64,000 nucleotides of DNA from Polyporus tsugae (GCA_024305745.1 JAHRBS010000004.1:4526001-4590000); one strand, 5' to 3'. Shown: positions 11,045-23,080, counted from the first letter of the stretch. Numbers and translations are program-made. Notes: a model not told the origin generated them from the sequence alone.

Positions 11045-13521
11045 ATGGCCAATGTCGAGAACACCATTGGTGCCATTCTTGTTGGCGCCCTTGTCTCCGC
11101 CCTGTACGTCTCCCCGTTTGCCCGATTCCGCCACAATCTCAACTTCAACCCCCTTCGCGTCCAGCTTGTCGGGGACGGTGACCACGCAGGCCTTCCTCTA
11201 TCTCAGGATTTATGGCGGAGATGATTACAAGCGCAACACTGTGATCGTGAGTTCGCGTCCCGCTCGTATGCGCCAACGAGACCTGACTATATGCGTACAG
11301 GCTTGCACGCTCTGGTTCGTCAGCCCCATCTCTTGTCCTTGGAAGGCTGGGAGGGCTCACGTTCTGCACAGGATGTTGGACTGCCTCCACTTTTCCATGG
11401 CTTTCGCGTCCTGCTGGATCTACCTCATCCGCCATTACGGAGACTCCGAAATTTACGATTATATCCCATGGTACGTCTACTCAGTTCTCCGTTCCTCACC
11501 CATCTGCCAACCTACATCCTCCTTTCTCTCAGGACTATTGCTGTGCGTGCTCCTGCCGCTGTTCGTACCTGGTTCCTAACCTTCCCCATCCATCAAGCTT
11601 ACCGTAGCTATCACTGTAAGTTCTATGTCGCATACACTTTCCTACTAGACCAACCTATCCTTCAGGCTATTGTCACGCTGATCTCCCATTGGTACGCGTC
11701 CGTCTCATCGTCCTTTATCGCCCCTTCTCACTTCGAGCAGCTTCTTCGCTCACCGGATCTACATGCGTAAGTGGAACGGCCACTCCACCGAAGTACCCGT
11801 CCCTGATGATCAACGTGCGCAGTAAGCGGGTGTTCATGGTTGCTTACCGCCCCGATCGTGAGTTTTCTGCCTTGTAACGCTGATGTTTGATTTCACATGC
11901 GAAACCTTCCTAGGTTTTCCTTGCTTTTGGCCGATTAAGTGAGTTAGATGCACTCACACGACATGGTGATTCCCGCTGACCGGTCCCTGCGTTTCAGCGG
12001 CAGCGCTGGGTGAGTCGTGAGATGAGACCATACTTCTGCGTGCAATGCTGAACTCGTTTCAACTGCCCAGTGTCAACGTCGGAAATGTACGGCTTTTCAG
12101 CGCTTAGAACCTTTCGTCGATTGATATTTGGCAGGATCTCTTTGCGCAGCTATAGCGCCTTCGTTGATCGAGTCGGTGTGCGTGCTACCCATGCATATGA
12201 TTTCAGTTATCTGTCTGATCCTCCACGTTGACAGTGGGTTTTCACGACTGGCCTTTCATTATCCACAGGCGTGGACGTTCTCATCACCATCACATTAATT
12301 GTCCTCCTGCAACGCTCTCGCACGGGTTTCTCTACAGTGTATGTGGCCCATTCGTTTCCGTGTCTGTTTCTCCTATCGTTCACTCATGGCATCCTTCTAC
12401 CAGAACCGATAAACTAATCGACGTCGTCACACTGTACACCATCGAAACAGGGCTCCTTACTAGGTATGTTCCACTCGATTACATTATCCGTCTGTACCCG
12501 TCTTGATCGGCTATCAATCTGCCAGTATTACGACCGCTGTGTCTTTGATTTGTGTAAGTCGACATGAGGCGTTGGCACTTGACGTCGGCCGGGCTCCAAC
12601 TGACAACGAAACGATGCACACGTGTAGTGGCTTACCATGCCCCGGAACCTAGTGTTCCTCGCCCTCCATTTCTCGATCTCCAAACGCAAGTCCCCGCATC
12701 CTCTTCTGTCCTCGACGATCGATGCTAACGTGAACGTTTCCGCCCCATTCTGGGTATTCAGTATACGCTACATCCACATTGGCGACGTGAGTCCGCTCTC
12801 TGTTCAAACATCTTCACGGAGACGGAGCAGCATGTGGACTGACGGCGGGCCGGCGTGCTCTGTCTGACCGTTGACAGATTGAATGCGCGAAAATCATTGA
12901 GGAAGCGCACGCGCCAGCCCGATCAGCACATCTTGCCCATCATTTCGTCCCTGCACGAGGCGCAGAGCCAGACGCAGCGTGGGGTCGGAGAGAGCACGGT
13001 GCGTCCCAGGTCGCTTGGGTGCGCTTCGAGCGCGTTAACTGACGGGTTGAATGACGTCACATCATGACTTGATCTTACTTACTGCAGGAGTCGCAGCTGA
13101 AGGACCCATCGGAGCCCAGCGCGAGCTCGAACCTGAACCTGAACGTGGTGACGAGGAGGGTGCGGGTACGTCCGTTTGTCCGTCCGTCCGTCTCGGCTTT
13201 GTGGCGCTCGTGCGACGTCTCGGTGTATGCTCATGTCATTGTCATTGTCAATTTGCGTCTCGGCCGGACACGGCCACGTTGCTGTCAACTCCCCCCCACC
13301 TCCACCCCTCGCCTTTGCAGACGGTGTCGCGGACAGACTTGAAGGAGGAGGAAGAGGAAGAAGAGAACAACCCGAGCATCATCGCGGCTATGGAGGACTT
13401 GAATGCGGGGCTGGGGTTGGCCGAGCTCGGACTGGGAGGGAGAGGGATGGGGTGGCACAGACCGACGAGGGCCATGTCAGTACCCCCGCGGACTACTCGC
13501 AAACGGACGCGTTCGTTCTAG
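11045..13521 (+). CDS. DUF6534 multi-pass membrane protein, 21 exons
   Basis: Predicted 379-residue membrane protein. Exons: 11045-11103, 11165-11246, 11301-11314, 11372-11470, 11533-11542, 11598-11615, 11666-11691, 11741-11766, 11823-11857, 11914-11938, 11998-12009, 12071-12086, 12135-12177, 12235-12338, 12404-12463, 12526-12553, 12628-12685, 12762-12786, 12878-12998, 13088-13165 and 13321-13521. Exons as short as 10, 12, 14, 16 and 18 bases are needed to restore the family sequence. The product has about seven hydrophobic segments. The C-terminal DUF6534 region is clear: WVFTTGLSLSTGVDVLIT, SRTGFSTV, TDKLIDVVTLYTIETGLLTS, LTMPRNLVFLALHFSISK and ATLNARKSLR. A hydrophilic tail rich in glutamate follows. 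Intron 17 has a GC donor (gcaagt at 12686). The family is large in mushrooms and has no known function. A paralogue with nearly the same exon ladder lies at 25574-28076. Confidence 0.85.
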
Positions 13522-14214
13522 CTTAGCATCATCCGCATATATATATATATATACGATGGTGATGTTCGTTTGGTTTGGGTTTAGAATTTAGGTGTACATG
13601 TACATATACATACATCATAGCAGTGTACTTCTAGACGGCATTCGCTCTCGACCTCATGCCGGCCCGAGCTCGAGCCTGAGCCTGAGCCTGAGACTCTCAG
13701 AGGTTTGTTTGGCCACGAGGCGGGGTTGTGCTCAGGCCGTAGCCTGTCCACTCTCGAGTGCAACCGATCGTGGCGCGCGGTATTACCGTTAGTGTTAACC
13801 TTGTTGACTGGTTTAATGAAGAACTAATTACTTGACGCTTCCGTTTTAAATTTTCCTGAGCTCTGTGGCTGGCTCGCGTACAATGACATCCGCCGTGCGT
13901 CACCAGTCGGAATCCGCGGCGATGGGGCAGGAGGCCGGTCCGGTGCGAGACGAGGTTGAAGCTTTGAAGTGTTGGCAGAGGGTTGATATTGTCCTGGTCC
14001 ATCGCGCATGGAACCTGTGTTGCAGCATCCTCCGCGGGGTTGGTTTTGTCTCGTAGCCACCCATTGCGGTTGCGGTGGTGAGGTGCGAGCTTGCTACGGG
14101 TGGGTACAAGACAAGGTTGGTCAGGTGCGGGACAGGCACGCTCTCCCGGCCTCTCGAATGGGAACGTTCAAGTTAACTGGGAGGTTCGAGGCCCGTCAAT
14201 TAATTGACTGGCGT
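13522..14214. other. Convergent 3' spacer with simple repeats
   Basis: About 690 bases between two converging genes. It contains an AT dinucleotide run just after the upstream stop (13537-13553), a TACA-rich stretch near 13592-13612 and three copies of a gagcct hexamer near 13673-13690. No gene seen. Confidence 0.5.
13537..13553. repeat. (AT)n microsatellite
   Basis: A 17-base AT dinucleotide run 15 bases after the stop codon of the DUF6534 gene, hence probably within its 3' untranslated region. Confidence 0.9.
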
Positions 14215-15853
14215 TTAGCAAGTATTCGATTCGACTAGTTGCGCTGCGAGCCGTCCCACAGTAGTAGCCACGTATGAAGAAGTTCGACAGCATTGGGCTC
14301 GAGAACCATTGGCACCCAAAGTGACGTCGCCGGAGTCGTCAGAAAGCTCCTCATCCTCGTCGTCGCTCGCCGATTCGTACACGTAGTCCGCCGAGTCGTC
14401 CTTCAGCCACATATCAATGTCCAGCCACCAGTCCCCCACGGGCCGCACGCACCACGTCGTCTGCACCACCCAGACGCCGCGCACGCACACCAGGCGGCTG
14501 TCGTCCGCGCCCGCCCGTGTCTGAGCCGTGGCCGCGGCCGGGACCATGGCGGACGGGTGGCATACCGTGGGCAGGTCGTGCGGCAGGCCCGGCACAGTGC
14601 ACGCGAGCAGGCCGCGCACGCCCTCGAGCGCAGGCGCGGAGCTCGACCGCGCGTGCTCGAGGAGGGACGCCGCGCGTTCGGCTTTCCACTGTTTCGTGTC
14701 GTACTGGCTAGTGATCCACACGTCGAGGAAGCGCAGCTTCGGGAAATGCTCTTTGGCGGCAGCGGCGGCATCTTGGAGGAGCGCGGCCCCCCATTCCGCC
14801 AAGGGCCCCGAGGGATGGAGGACGAGGTGCTCGAGTGCGGGACAAAGGACGGGGAGTCGGGCGAGGTCGGGGTCGCCGTTGTAGGTCGCGCTGTGCATGT
14901 GCAGGTAGGTCAGGGCGCGCCCGAGGTGCTCGAGGACGGGGAGGGGGATGCGGTAGCACTCGAGGACGGTGAGCGAGCGGAGGCGCGGGAAGTCCCACAT
15001 CCAGATGTCGCGCTTGTTGAAGAGAGGAGCGAGGTACGGTAATTGGAGGGTGAGCTCTTCGAGAAGTTCCAAGGATGGGAGCTCGGTCCCTGTCGTCGCT
15101 TCTAGGTTTTGCACCGCGAGAGCGGTGATGTGGGGCGATGCGGAGATGAGGTTGTAGAGGGCGACTGCGAGGCTCGGGTTCCGGCGGTCGCATTCAAACG
15201 ACACTAGGTCCAATTTTCGGAGTGTCGTAGGGCCACGGGCCTGCAAGGCAGGGACGATGATTTGCGGGAACATCCATATAGGATTGAGGCACGCGTGGGG
15301 TGGGTGAACACGGTTGTCGCTTTCCACGCATACGTCCACACCGTCGGGGTGGCGCTGGAAAGACAGCTCCTCGAGGGCGACGCAGCGCTCGAAGACGGTT
15401 CGGACGTCCTCTCCCGCGATGTTGTAATCCGGCAAGACCACAACGCATTCATACAGAGTGATCCGTCGCACCAGGGTACCAAAGTCGATCACTGCGTCCT
15501 CGGCGTCTAGCGTCCAGGCGAGAGCGGTAAGCTGGCCGACCTGACGAATGACGATGTGCTCGTAAAGGGCCCACGTCGCGGGCTTCCACCAGAGCTTTGA
15601 CACAAGCGGGAGGCCCTTCCGGAAACGTTGGTTTGCGCACCACTGGCTGCGGGCCACAGGCGTCAAGGACAGGTTGTATTGGTCGAGTGTGCTATCGGAT
15701 GTCTCCTTGCACACTTGGGCTATGATTTCGCCTGGGAGAGCAGGTACACGGCGTACGAAGTTGTCCTGTGTATTGGGTGAGCGAAACTAGATACGCGGGA
15801 TTGACCATGGGCCTACTTACGCTCCATTCGGCCGTCCCAGGTAGAGGCCCCAT
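14215..15853 (-). CDS. F-box-like protein, full-length copy of a local family
   Basis: Predicted 527-residue protein from a short first exon (15853-15821) and a long second exon (15765-14215) joined over a 55-base intron. The start was placed by analogy with the plus-strand paralogue at 16285, which has the same short first exon. The N-terminal part, VPALPGEIIAQVCKET then LVSKLWWKPATWALYEHIVI, has the spacing of a degenerate fungal F-box, the module that binds Skp1 in SCF ubiquitin ligases. The middle has leucine-rich stretches such as LEELTLQLPYL, LRSLTVLECYRIPLPVLEHL and LPVLCPALEHLVLHP. It ends in an acidic tail (SASDDEDEELSDDSGD) before a basic, cysteine-containing end. Such F-box/LRR-like genes are strongly expanded in mushrooms and evolve fast; the substrate is unknown. 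It is divergently arranged with its shorter paralogue. Confidence 0.8.
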
Positions 15854-16284
15854 CGACTGTACTCCGGGGCCTGAATGGAAGGTTCCTAGAACAAGTGAGC
15901 GGTATAGATGCAGAGATACCTGGCCTCCTCCTCGTGCTTGTTGGTGGGGAAGGTATGCGTTCGTCCCGGGCTCTCGGCACCGTAACAGTGGCTGGAAACT
16001 TCAAATTTCAAGGGGAATGGGCCCAGACGCCCATCGATGGGGTGGCTTAGTCATCCATGTAACGTACACGCCTCCTCCTCCTCCTCCTCCTCCTCCTCCT
16101 CCTCCTCTCAACTCTTGTTTCGCTTTCGTCAACTTCACCCTCTCTCTGTGTATGGCACCTTCTTCCACAATCTCATCGTGCGTGAACAATCTGAGTAGAC
16201 CAGAAACCGCTTGACAAGTGTTGAAGGGGTCCATTATTTCTGCTGCCAGTGGCGCCGGAGGACGAGGAGCTGAGTGACCTGACA
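15854..16284. other. Divergent promoter region of two F-box-like genes
   Basis: About 430 bases between the start codons of two diverging paralogues. It must hold both promoters. It contains the CCT microsatellite at 16071. A frame open on the minus strand (16285-16001) is made partly of this repeat and is not convincing. Confidence 0.6.
16071..16107. repeat. (CCT)n microsatellite
   Basis: About twelve CCT units in the intergenic space between the two diverging F-box-like genes, on the plus strand. Purine/pyrimidine-asymmetric tracts like this may influence promoter structure, but that is only inference. Confidence 0.95.
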
Positions 16285-17325
16285 ATGACTTCAGCTGGGT
16301 TGGCCGAATCCAGTGTAAGTCGGGCTGATCTCAACTATTCGATTTCGTAAGAATCCACTCACTCGATATATATTATACAGCACACCGTCGTGCGCCCCCT
16401 CCCTACTCTCTCTGAAGACATTGTAGCTCAAGTGTGCGAGGAGATATCCGCCACTCCCATCTACCAATACGACCTCTCCTTTCCGAGTTGGCTTCGCAGC
16501 CAGTGGTTCGACGACCTCCGTTTCCGAAAGGGAATCCCGCTTGTTTCGAAACTCTGGTGGAAGCCCGCTACACGGGGCCTCTACGAACACGTCGTCATTC
16601 GTCAGGTCGACCAAATACCCCCTCTCGTCCGCACGCTAACTTCCAAGGATGCGGGGATAGACTTCGGTGCTTTGGTTCGAAGAATCACTCTGCATGGGTG
16701 TGTTATGTACCCGCCTAATTCAAACAGTGTAGGTGAACACGTCCGAGCGATCTTCGAGCGGTGTGTCGCCCTCGAGCAGTTGTCGTTTCATCGTCACCCC
16801 GACTGTGGGGACGCCCTCTCCGAAGGTGACGGCCTGGTCTCGCGGCGTGGCATCAATCCCATATGGATTTTCCCGCAAATTGTCTTCCCTGTCTTGCAGG
16901 CCCGGGACCCCACGATGCTTCGCAAACTAGATCTGGTGCCATTGAAATGCGGCCGTTGGGAACCGGAATTATTCACGTTCCTCGGCACCTCCATGGAGCC
17001 CTTCCGGAGACTCCGCTACCTGGACGTGTGGCTCCAGTCCCATGTGTACAAGACGACGTGGAGTTCAAGCACTGCGGCCTCCCTCGTCGAGCGCGCTCAG
17101 TCGGGCTTTGCGCCTGCGCTCGAGGGGGTGCGCGGCCTGCTTGTGCTCATGGCCATCTACTTTAAGTACTTACCCAGCGACCTGCCTGGCACTATATGTC
17201 ACCCGTCCGTGATCACGCGCACCGACGACACCCGCTTCGTCCGCGTGTGTGACATTCCGATGGTGCAGACGGCTTGGTGCGTGCGCCCCGTGACGGACGC
17301 GTGGCTGGACAAAAGGAAGTGGTGA
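16285..17325 (+). CDS. F-box-like protein, shortened paralogue
   Basis: Predicted 324-residue protein from exons 16285-16314 and 16381-17325. It aligns with the minus-strand copy at both ends: LPTLSEDIVAQVCEE, LVSKLWWKPATRGLYEHVVI, FERCVALEQLSFHRHPD, and near the end ALEGVRGLL and TAWCVRPVTDAWLD. About 115 residues of the central leucine-rich part are missing (the join is near RWEPELFTFLG), without breaking the frame. The frame then stops early at 17323. In the next frame the sequence continues as an acidic tail (SEADDSGGYTLGNDEDEG, then a stop near 17414) like that of the full copy, so a one-base change has cut off about 30 residues. It may still be expressed as a shortened protein, or be on the way to a pseudogene. 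Confidence 0.7.
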
Positions 17326-17689
17326 CTGGTCGGAGGCGGACGACTCGGGGGGCTACACGTTGGGAAACGATGAGGATGAGGGGTTGGAGTCTGACGACGA
17401 TGTTGCTTTTGATTGATGTTTCGTGAACTCCATGTGACGCACGTCTTTTATGCCAGTGTACTGTCGGGCATACCGTGACTGCAGAACGGCCGACAGTGTT
17501 GTAGTATCGAATACTAGGGTGACCCCGAAGTACAGCACACCCGTCAACCAGGGGAGTGTGACCTTCCGCACCAAAGCACCAGATACCGTCATCCATAGTT
17601 GCCCGTCACTCTGCACGAGGGCCTCGTGTTCGTCTCCGATTGGAACGGCGTCCGCGCAGTATACGTATCCGAGTCCGGCAATTGGTTAT

Positions 17690-17940
17690 GTGCGAGAGGT
17701 ACGCTCTCCAAGCCTCTCGAATGGGAACGTCGGGAGGCTCGAGGCCCGTCAATTAATCGGCGAGTGTTGAGTAAGTATTGGGAGTTGCGCTGCGAGCCGT
17801 TCTACTGTGACGGTCGCGCATGAAGTTCGACAGTTGAAAAGGTGCATCTTGGATTGTGTTCAAGAACTACTAATACTGGCATCCAAAACGACATCGTCGG
17901 AGTACTCAGAAATTTCTCTGAATCCCCGTCCGAGCGACGC
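17690..17940 (-). pseudogene. 3' relic of another F-box-like copy
   Basis: The plus-strand text here resembles 14145-14340, the 3' end of the full-length minus-strand copy. Shared pieces include CCTCTCGAATGGGAACG, GAGGCCCGTCAATTAAT, GTTGCGCTGCGAGCCGT and GAAGTTCGACAG, all in the same order and followed by the acidic-tail part (gtcgtcgga-like). It therefore represents the C-terminal end and 3' flank of a further copy on the minus strand, with nothing left of its body. It lies convergent to the shortened plus-strand paralogue. Confidence 0.7.
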
Positions 17941-18957
17941 ACGTCAGGGCGTTCCGTGACTTGAATGATGAGTAACCTATACAGTTATCAACCGCCCAAC
18001 GTAACGCCCAATTGAAGTTTTGGCATTTTCTCCGTCAATTCTTGGGCTATTGCCACGATTCTAGCATAAAACAATAGCTATATTACTTCTGAACGTTTGA
18101 GAATGGTTTGTGCACTGTGTTTGCATGAACCATGAGCTTTACCGCCTGGATTGACGTTTGGGCGCTTAACTTGATATTTTCACCCCAATGTAACACTCCG
18201 GCCGCAATCCCAGTGCGCAGCTGTCTCTGTCAAGGAAAGACCTTATTATAGTCTCAAAATAACTGAACTTTCAGTGTGTAAACCTTCATTTTGAGATATT
18301 GTGTTTCCCATGAGGAATCAAGGAAATATTCATGGGTAGTGGATATAGCGTAGAACAGGCAAATCTGCCTACATTCACAGTGAGATTTCTGAGGTTTGTG
18401 GCAACGTTGTGGGCCGATATTTTAGATACAGTTGGGTTGCAACACACGGAATATGTTGCAAAAAGAATGGAGAGGAAAGCTTGACACACCATCGAGATAT
18501 GGGCAAAATGTTACACTGGATGGGGGTGTTACGTCAGCCGGTTGATGACTGTACCTCGAATAATCAGTACCACATCATGCGCAAACGATGGCAGAAGCCC
18601 TAGTGAAGTGGGAATACTCTTACATAAGTTTGAGATTGAGGGTACTGCTCGACCGAGACAGTGGGAGGGGGTGCTGGAGTGCAGGCGGACTCGTGGGCCC
18701 AAATTGAAAATCTACAAATGGCAATGGAGACGCCCATCGTGTCGCTTCAAGCTGGACCATACTTGATCATCGTTGAACCACTGCCTGCTGGTGTCTACGT
18801 GCAGCTCCTTGGCTCATAATTTCATCCCCATTTAACTTTATATTTGCAAGAAAACCTGGATCTGCCTGGAATTCCAAGTCAATCGTTGAACTTGGAACCC
18901 ACTGTCCGAGTCTCCGCTGCGTCAAATTTCAAAGCACAACTTGAAGTACTCATTAAC
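17941..18957. other. No gene seen
   Basis: About 1 kb of comparatively AT-rich sequence between two F-box-like relics. Open frames of 60-75 codons only. It probably consists of decayed flanks of the duplicated genes. Confidence 0.4.
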
Positions 18958-19965
18958 GATGACCTTAGCCTAGTTGGCTGAATGGCGCGTAAGTTGGTAT
19001 GATATTCTTTGATTTCAGAGGATTATGCTCACTAGATAAACATCATAGCTCCTTACATCCTCCCCCCATTCTTCCAGGCGACATAATCGCGCAAGTGTGC
19101 AAGCAGATATTTGCCACCCCGCTCCATCAATATGACCTCTCCTTGACGCGTGGGCCCCATATTCAGTGATGCGCTGAGCTACGTTTTCGCAAATCCCTCT
19201 CACTTGTGTCAAAGCTTTGGTGGCAGCCCGCTACACGTGGCCTCTACAAGCACATTGTCATTCGACGATTTCGCCAGATTCCCGCTCTCGCCCGTACATT
19301 GTCGTCCAGGGGTGTAGGCATCAACTTGGGTGGCCTGGTACGAAATATCACTCTCCATCAGTGTCTTGTGGTCTTGCCGAACTGGAACGTCAAGCCCCAA
19401 GATCTTTGAACTGTCTTCGAGCGGTGCGTCGCCCTCGAGGAGTTGTCTTTCCAGCGTCACCCCGATTGTCAGGACACCGTCACCGACAGTGAAGACGACG
19501 TTTGGTACTTGCCCAAGCCTTTGGGGGCCAATCCCTTGTGAATCTTTCCGAAGGCGGTGTTTCCTGCCTTGCAAGCTCGCGCCTCGACGGCTCTCCGCAG
19601 ACTAGACTTGGCGTCGTTCCACTGCTGGGATATGGAGAAACTAGAAGTCGCCCTCCACAGCCTCATATTGGCGTCTCATCGCCTCACCTCTCTCGCCCCT
19701 CAAATCTACCGAGCACCTACCCCCAAGTTCCCGACCTTGGAAGTCCTTGAAGAGCTCTACCTCGATTTCTTGGGTCATGTTCCTGAACCGTTTTCGCGCG
19801 CCGTCTGGATGTGGGACCTCCCCAGACTCCGCGGCTCACTCACCATCGTCCTCAGCGAGCTTCCCATCGTCGTCCGTCCTAGAGAAGCTAGGACGCACTC
19901 TGACGTACCTGCACCAAGTGTAGTTGTCCAACCAATTGCCAACCAGAACACAAGCCTACCGAAAG
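18958..19965 (+). pseudogene. F-box-like pseudogene of the same family
   Basis: Recognisable along its length: GDIIAQVCKQIFATPLHQYD (about 19080), LVSKLWWQPATRGLYKHIVI (19206), GGLVRNITLHQCLVVLPNWN, FERCVALEELSFQRHPDCQD (19420), RRLDLASFHCWDMEKLEVAL (about 19600) and EPFSRAVWMWDLPRLRGSLT (about 19785). It is broken by stops and frame changes, for example a stop after VKPQDL at 19407, another near 19541, and a lost frame between the F-box and the SKLWW motif. The C-terminal third is missing after about 19900. A short first exon and a gtaagt donor-like sequence near 18987 fit the family's exon plan. It is closer to the long copy than to the short one because the central leucine-rich part is kept. 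Confidence 0.8.
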
Positions 19966-20340
19966 GGCATAAGACGAGATGATCGAGTCTACGTAGGTCT
20001 TTTGCAGGATATGATGTGTTGTACATGAACGTCTGAACCCGAATCACCCGCCCCGGAGAAACAATGCGATAGAAGTACAGCAGACAACGTCGATAACATG
20101 AGAGAAGAAAATCCGACGAGAGTGGTAAACAAGGTGGAAGCGGTATCAAAAGCCGACTATACACAAGAAGAGCAGAGGCAATAAATTACACCAAGTATGT
20201 TTGAAACGTGGCAAGGGAACGAGAGACCTCCGGAGTCCGGATCCACACCCAGTCCCAGATCATGGCAACTTCGACAACATACAAACGAAAGGAAAATGAA
20301 GCAAAGCAAAGCAGAAAAATGCCGCCCGTCACCGTCACCG
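19966..20340. other. Spacer
   Basis: About 375 bases between the F-box-like pseudogene and the 3' end of the next minus-strand gene. Nothing recognised. Confidence 0.5.
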
Positions 20341-22319
20341 TCAATAACTCCTCCCGACGTGCACGCCCATGCTCGGCGCGACGAGGCTGAAGCTCTCGGT
20401 CTCCTCGTCGGCCCTGACCCAGAGCTGGACGATGTGCCTGCGCGCCGCGTCGCGCTTCTCGCGCGCGTCGAGCTCGACCATCGCGCACTCCTGCGTGCAG
20501 TTCTGCACCCAGACCGCGAAGTTGGTGAGACGCGCAAAGATCGCCTCCTGCTTCTGGATCATCACTTGCACCTGCTCTGCAGACGGTCCGAGTCCGAGTC
20601 CGCGGGTCCGGAATGACAGGGTTATGGGAGGAAAACCACACGTCAGTCAAACTCTCAACGTTACCGCAGAAGCACTCGAAAGGCACAGGGCCGCAGTGGA
20701 AGTGTAGCGCGTAGCAGGAGGAGGGGGGGGGAGGAACGGACGAACAGAAGGGTGCATACGCACGTGTGATGCCCATCTGCAGAACCTTCCCTCCGTACAT
20801 CAGCTTGTACAGCTGCACGGCCTGCAACAGCCCCGTCTCCTTCAAGTCCTCGCTGTCCTGCAGCTCGTCGCGCTTCAGGAGCCCCCAGTGCGGCGTGAGC
20901 GCCTGCACGCACTCGTTGAAGCAGATCTGCGCCTTCTGCGCCCACTCGGCCGCCTCTGTGTATTAGTTATCCGTCAGCAACCCAGAGCGCCGGAGGGGGA
21001 CAGGACGAGACGGGGTGGGACGAGATGAGATGGGACGGGGGGAGATATAGATTACGCTGTGTGGCGAGACTCACCGCGGTACGTCTCCTGTCTGCTCTGC
21101 TCATCGCCGAGGATCGCCTCCCACCTGTTCTTCTTCGTGCCACACACCGCGTCGACGAGGTCCATCGCCTGCCGATAGTGGTGGTGCGCCGACTGGATCG
21201 CGGTGCGCGCGTACTCCATCACCTTCGTCGTCGCCTTGCTCTATGCAGAGGGCTGAGATGAGCGACCCCACCATCTCTCCGGCGAGCCAATCATCATTGG
21301 TATCAACACTCACATCGCCGTATGCCTGATTGCGCGCCGCGACCGCCTTCCGCGCCCGTGTGTACTCGTCGGCGTAATTTGGGGGGCGGGTCTCCTCACT
21401 CGAGCTGCTGCTGCTGCTGTACACGCGCACGGGTTGAGTCGGGTGGCTTTCCGGCGATCGACATCCAGAAGGACGTACGCGAAGCTCTGCCACGACGCCG
21501 GCCTCCCATCGTCCAACACCTTTCGTAGCTCCTCGAAACACGCATCTAACCTCTCCGAAGCCGTTTGGGTCGCCGCGATCTATAGACTCCCGTCAGCGAA
21601 ATTCGTGGCGGTCGGAGTGAGACCAGGGAGAAAGCGCAATCTTGGCAACGAGAAAAGTATATGCACTCACCCGGTTGTTGAGGGTCTCGAGCTGCTTCTC
21701 GAGATGTTCCACGCTGGGAAGGTCATCGTCCAGCTGGAACGAGGACGAAGACGAAGGCGGCGGGGAGACCGGGAAAGGAGTGATCTCGACCGCCTTTCTC
21801 CGAAACTTGAGCTGCAGCAGCGACGGCTTCCGAGTCACTTTCGGCCTGGGATGGACGATGAAATCCCGAAACGTGAGAATACGAACAAACGGACAAACCA
21901 ATATCACGACGAAGACCAGATGAACAGACAGAAAATCAACTAGGGGATAAGAAGGAGACGTACCGATTCGAGTCCTGCCGCTTCTTCGCCTTGCGCAGCT
22001 GCCCCTTGCACTCCTCGAGGGACCGCAGGTCCACGAACAGCCGCTGCGTCGCCGCGTCCGCGATCTTCCAGTTCTCGTACGTGCGCGATAGCATATAGTC
22101 CGGGTGCGGGGGCAAGTAGCTGTGCTGGCCCCCCAAGCTCGACGCGTAGCCGGAGTCAACTGTGCTTTGGATGCTCTCGTGGGTGCCTTGAGAGGAAGTT
22201 GTGGAGAAGGCAGAGTTGGGGGACGTGGAAGTGGAGGAGGAAGCGGTGAATGTTGAAACAGAGCTAGCGGAGCTCGGGAGAACAAGGGAAGGAGGACTGG
22301 ATACCTGCTTACGCGGCAT
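20341..22319 (-). CDS. Coiled-coil protein of unknown function
   Basis: Predicted 442-residue protein in seven exons: 22319-21964, 21845-21671, 21579-21479, 21416-21314, 21240-21075, 20955-20764 and 20576-20341. All are GT...AG joins in one frame. The first 90 residues are a serine/threonine/proline-rich, probably disordered region (start MPRKQVSSPPS). The rest is mostly predicted helix with charged heptad-like stretches: DLRSLEECKGQLRKAKKRQD, LEKQLETLNN, DEYTRARKAVAARNQAYGD, EYARTAIQSAHHHYRQAMDL, EWAQKAQICFNECVQAL and the C-terminal NCTQECAMVELDAREKRDAA. This long helical layout could fit a BAR-like or scaffold protein, but I recognise no family motif and do not assign a function. The composition looks like a real, conserved fungal protein. 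Its nearest neighbour upstream is Atg101 on the same strand, about 760 bases away. Confidence 0.75.
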
Positions 22320-23080
22320 GATTGCGTAAATGACTTGGCGACTTGATCGAAATCTAGTCGGTCCAGGTCCGGTGCTGGTAGTGCGATAGTAGGAGTCTGA
22401 TATGAGACAACACAGTGTGGAGCCGGGGTCCGGAAGCAACTGGGCGTAGATTTGTCGAGAGAGTGGGGGAGGAGATGTGCAAGGAGATTCCGGCTGGCTA
22501 TAAGTACGCGTACGTGTGAGCCCGGTTGCAGGTGGACTCGCAGCGGGAGGAACAGGACACGTCGGTGCCGCAGGGTCTGGCGGTACTTGGATGAAAGGCA
22601 CGAACACCGAGGGCGAAGAGAAGCCTTCACGGCCCATGACACGATGTCCAGTTGCCGCGATGCTCCTGCGAACGACGTTAGACGCGGCAGTCCGCCCCTT
22701 GCACGTTCGTCGGCAATGAAGGCCCATTGGTATGCGGAGCGCCCACGTTAACCCAACCGCTGGTCGTCATCACCCACCCCTAACACTCACCGCCCGCAGC
22801 CAACGGGGTTATCCCACGGTGTACACTTGCTCGGTCAGTTATACAGTAACCGATACAGCATTGAGGAATGAAACTTCCTAACAATACACACCAGAGGCAT
22901 AGATCGGGAACCTTGAAGCCCGCCAACCCGAACTCAATGTAAGTCCGACGAATACAGACGAGCAAGTTCCTGAATACTCACCTACTTCTAAGATAACAGA
23001 TTCTCCCCGTTAGATAGATCCATCCTCACCCTTCTAGTTCTCCTACACAGCCCCGTCCTTGGCCAAGACAGCTGCGGCCG
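22320..23080. other. Spacer / promoter of the coiled-coil gene
   Basis: About 760 bases between two co-oriented minus-strand genes. It should hold the 3' end of atg101 and the promoter of the coiled-coil gene. Open frames here are antisense or very short. Nothing else recognised. Confidence 0.5.

Noticed and set aside
14293..15042. 249-codon plus-strand frame
   Set aside because: Antisense of the F-box-like gene in a GC-rich exon; the minus-strand reading has paralogues and the plus-strand one does not.
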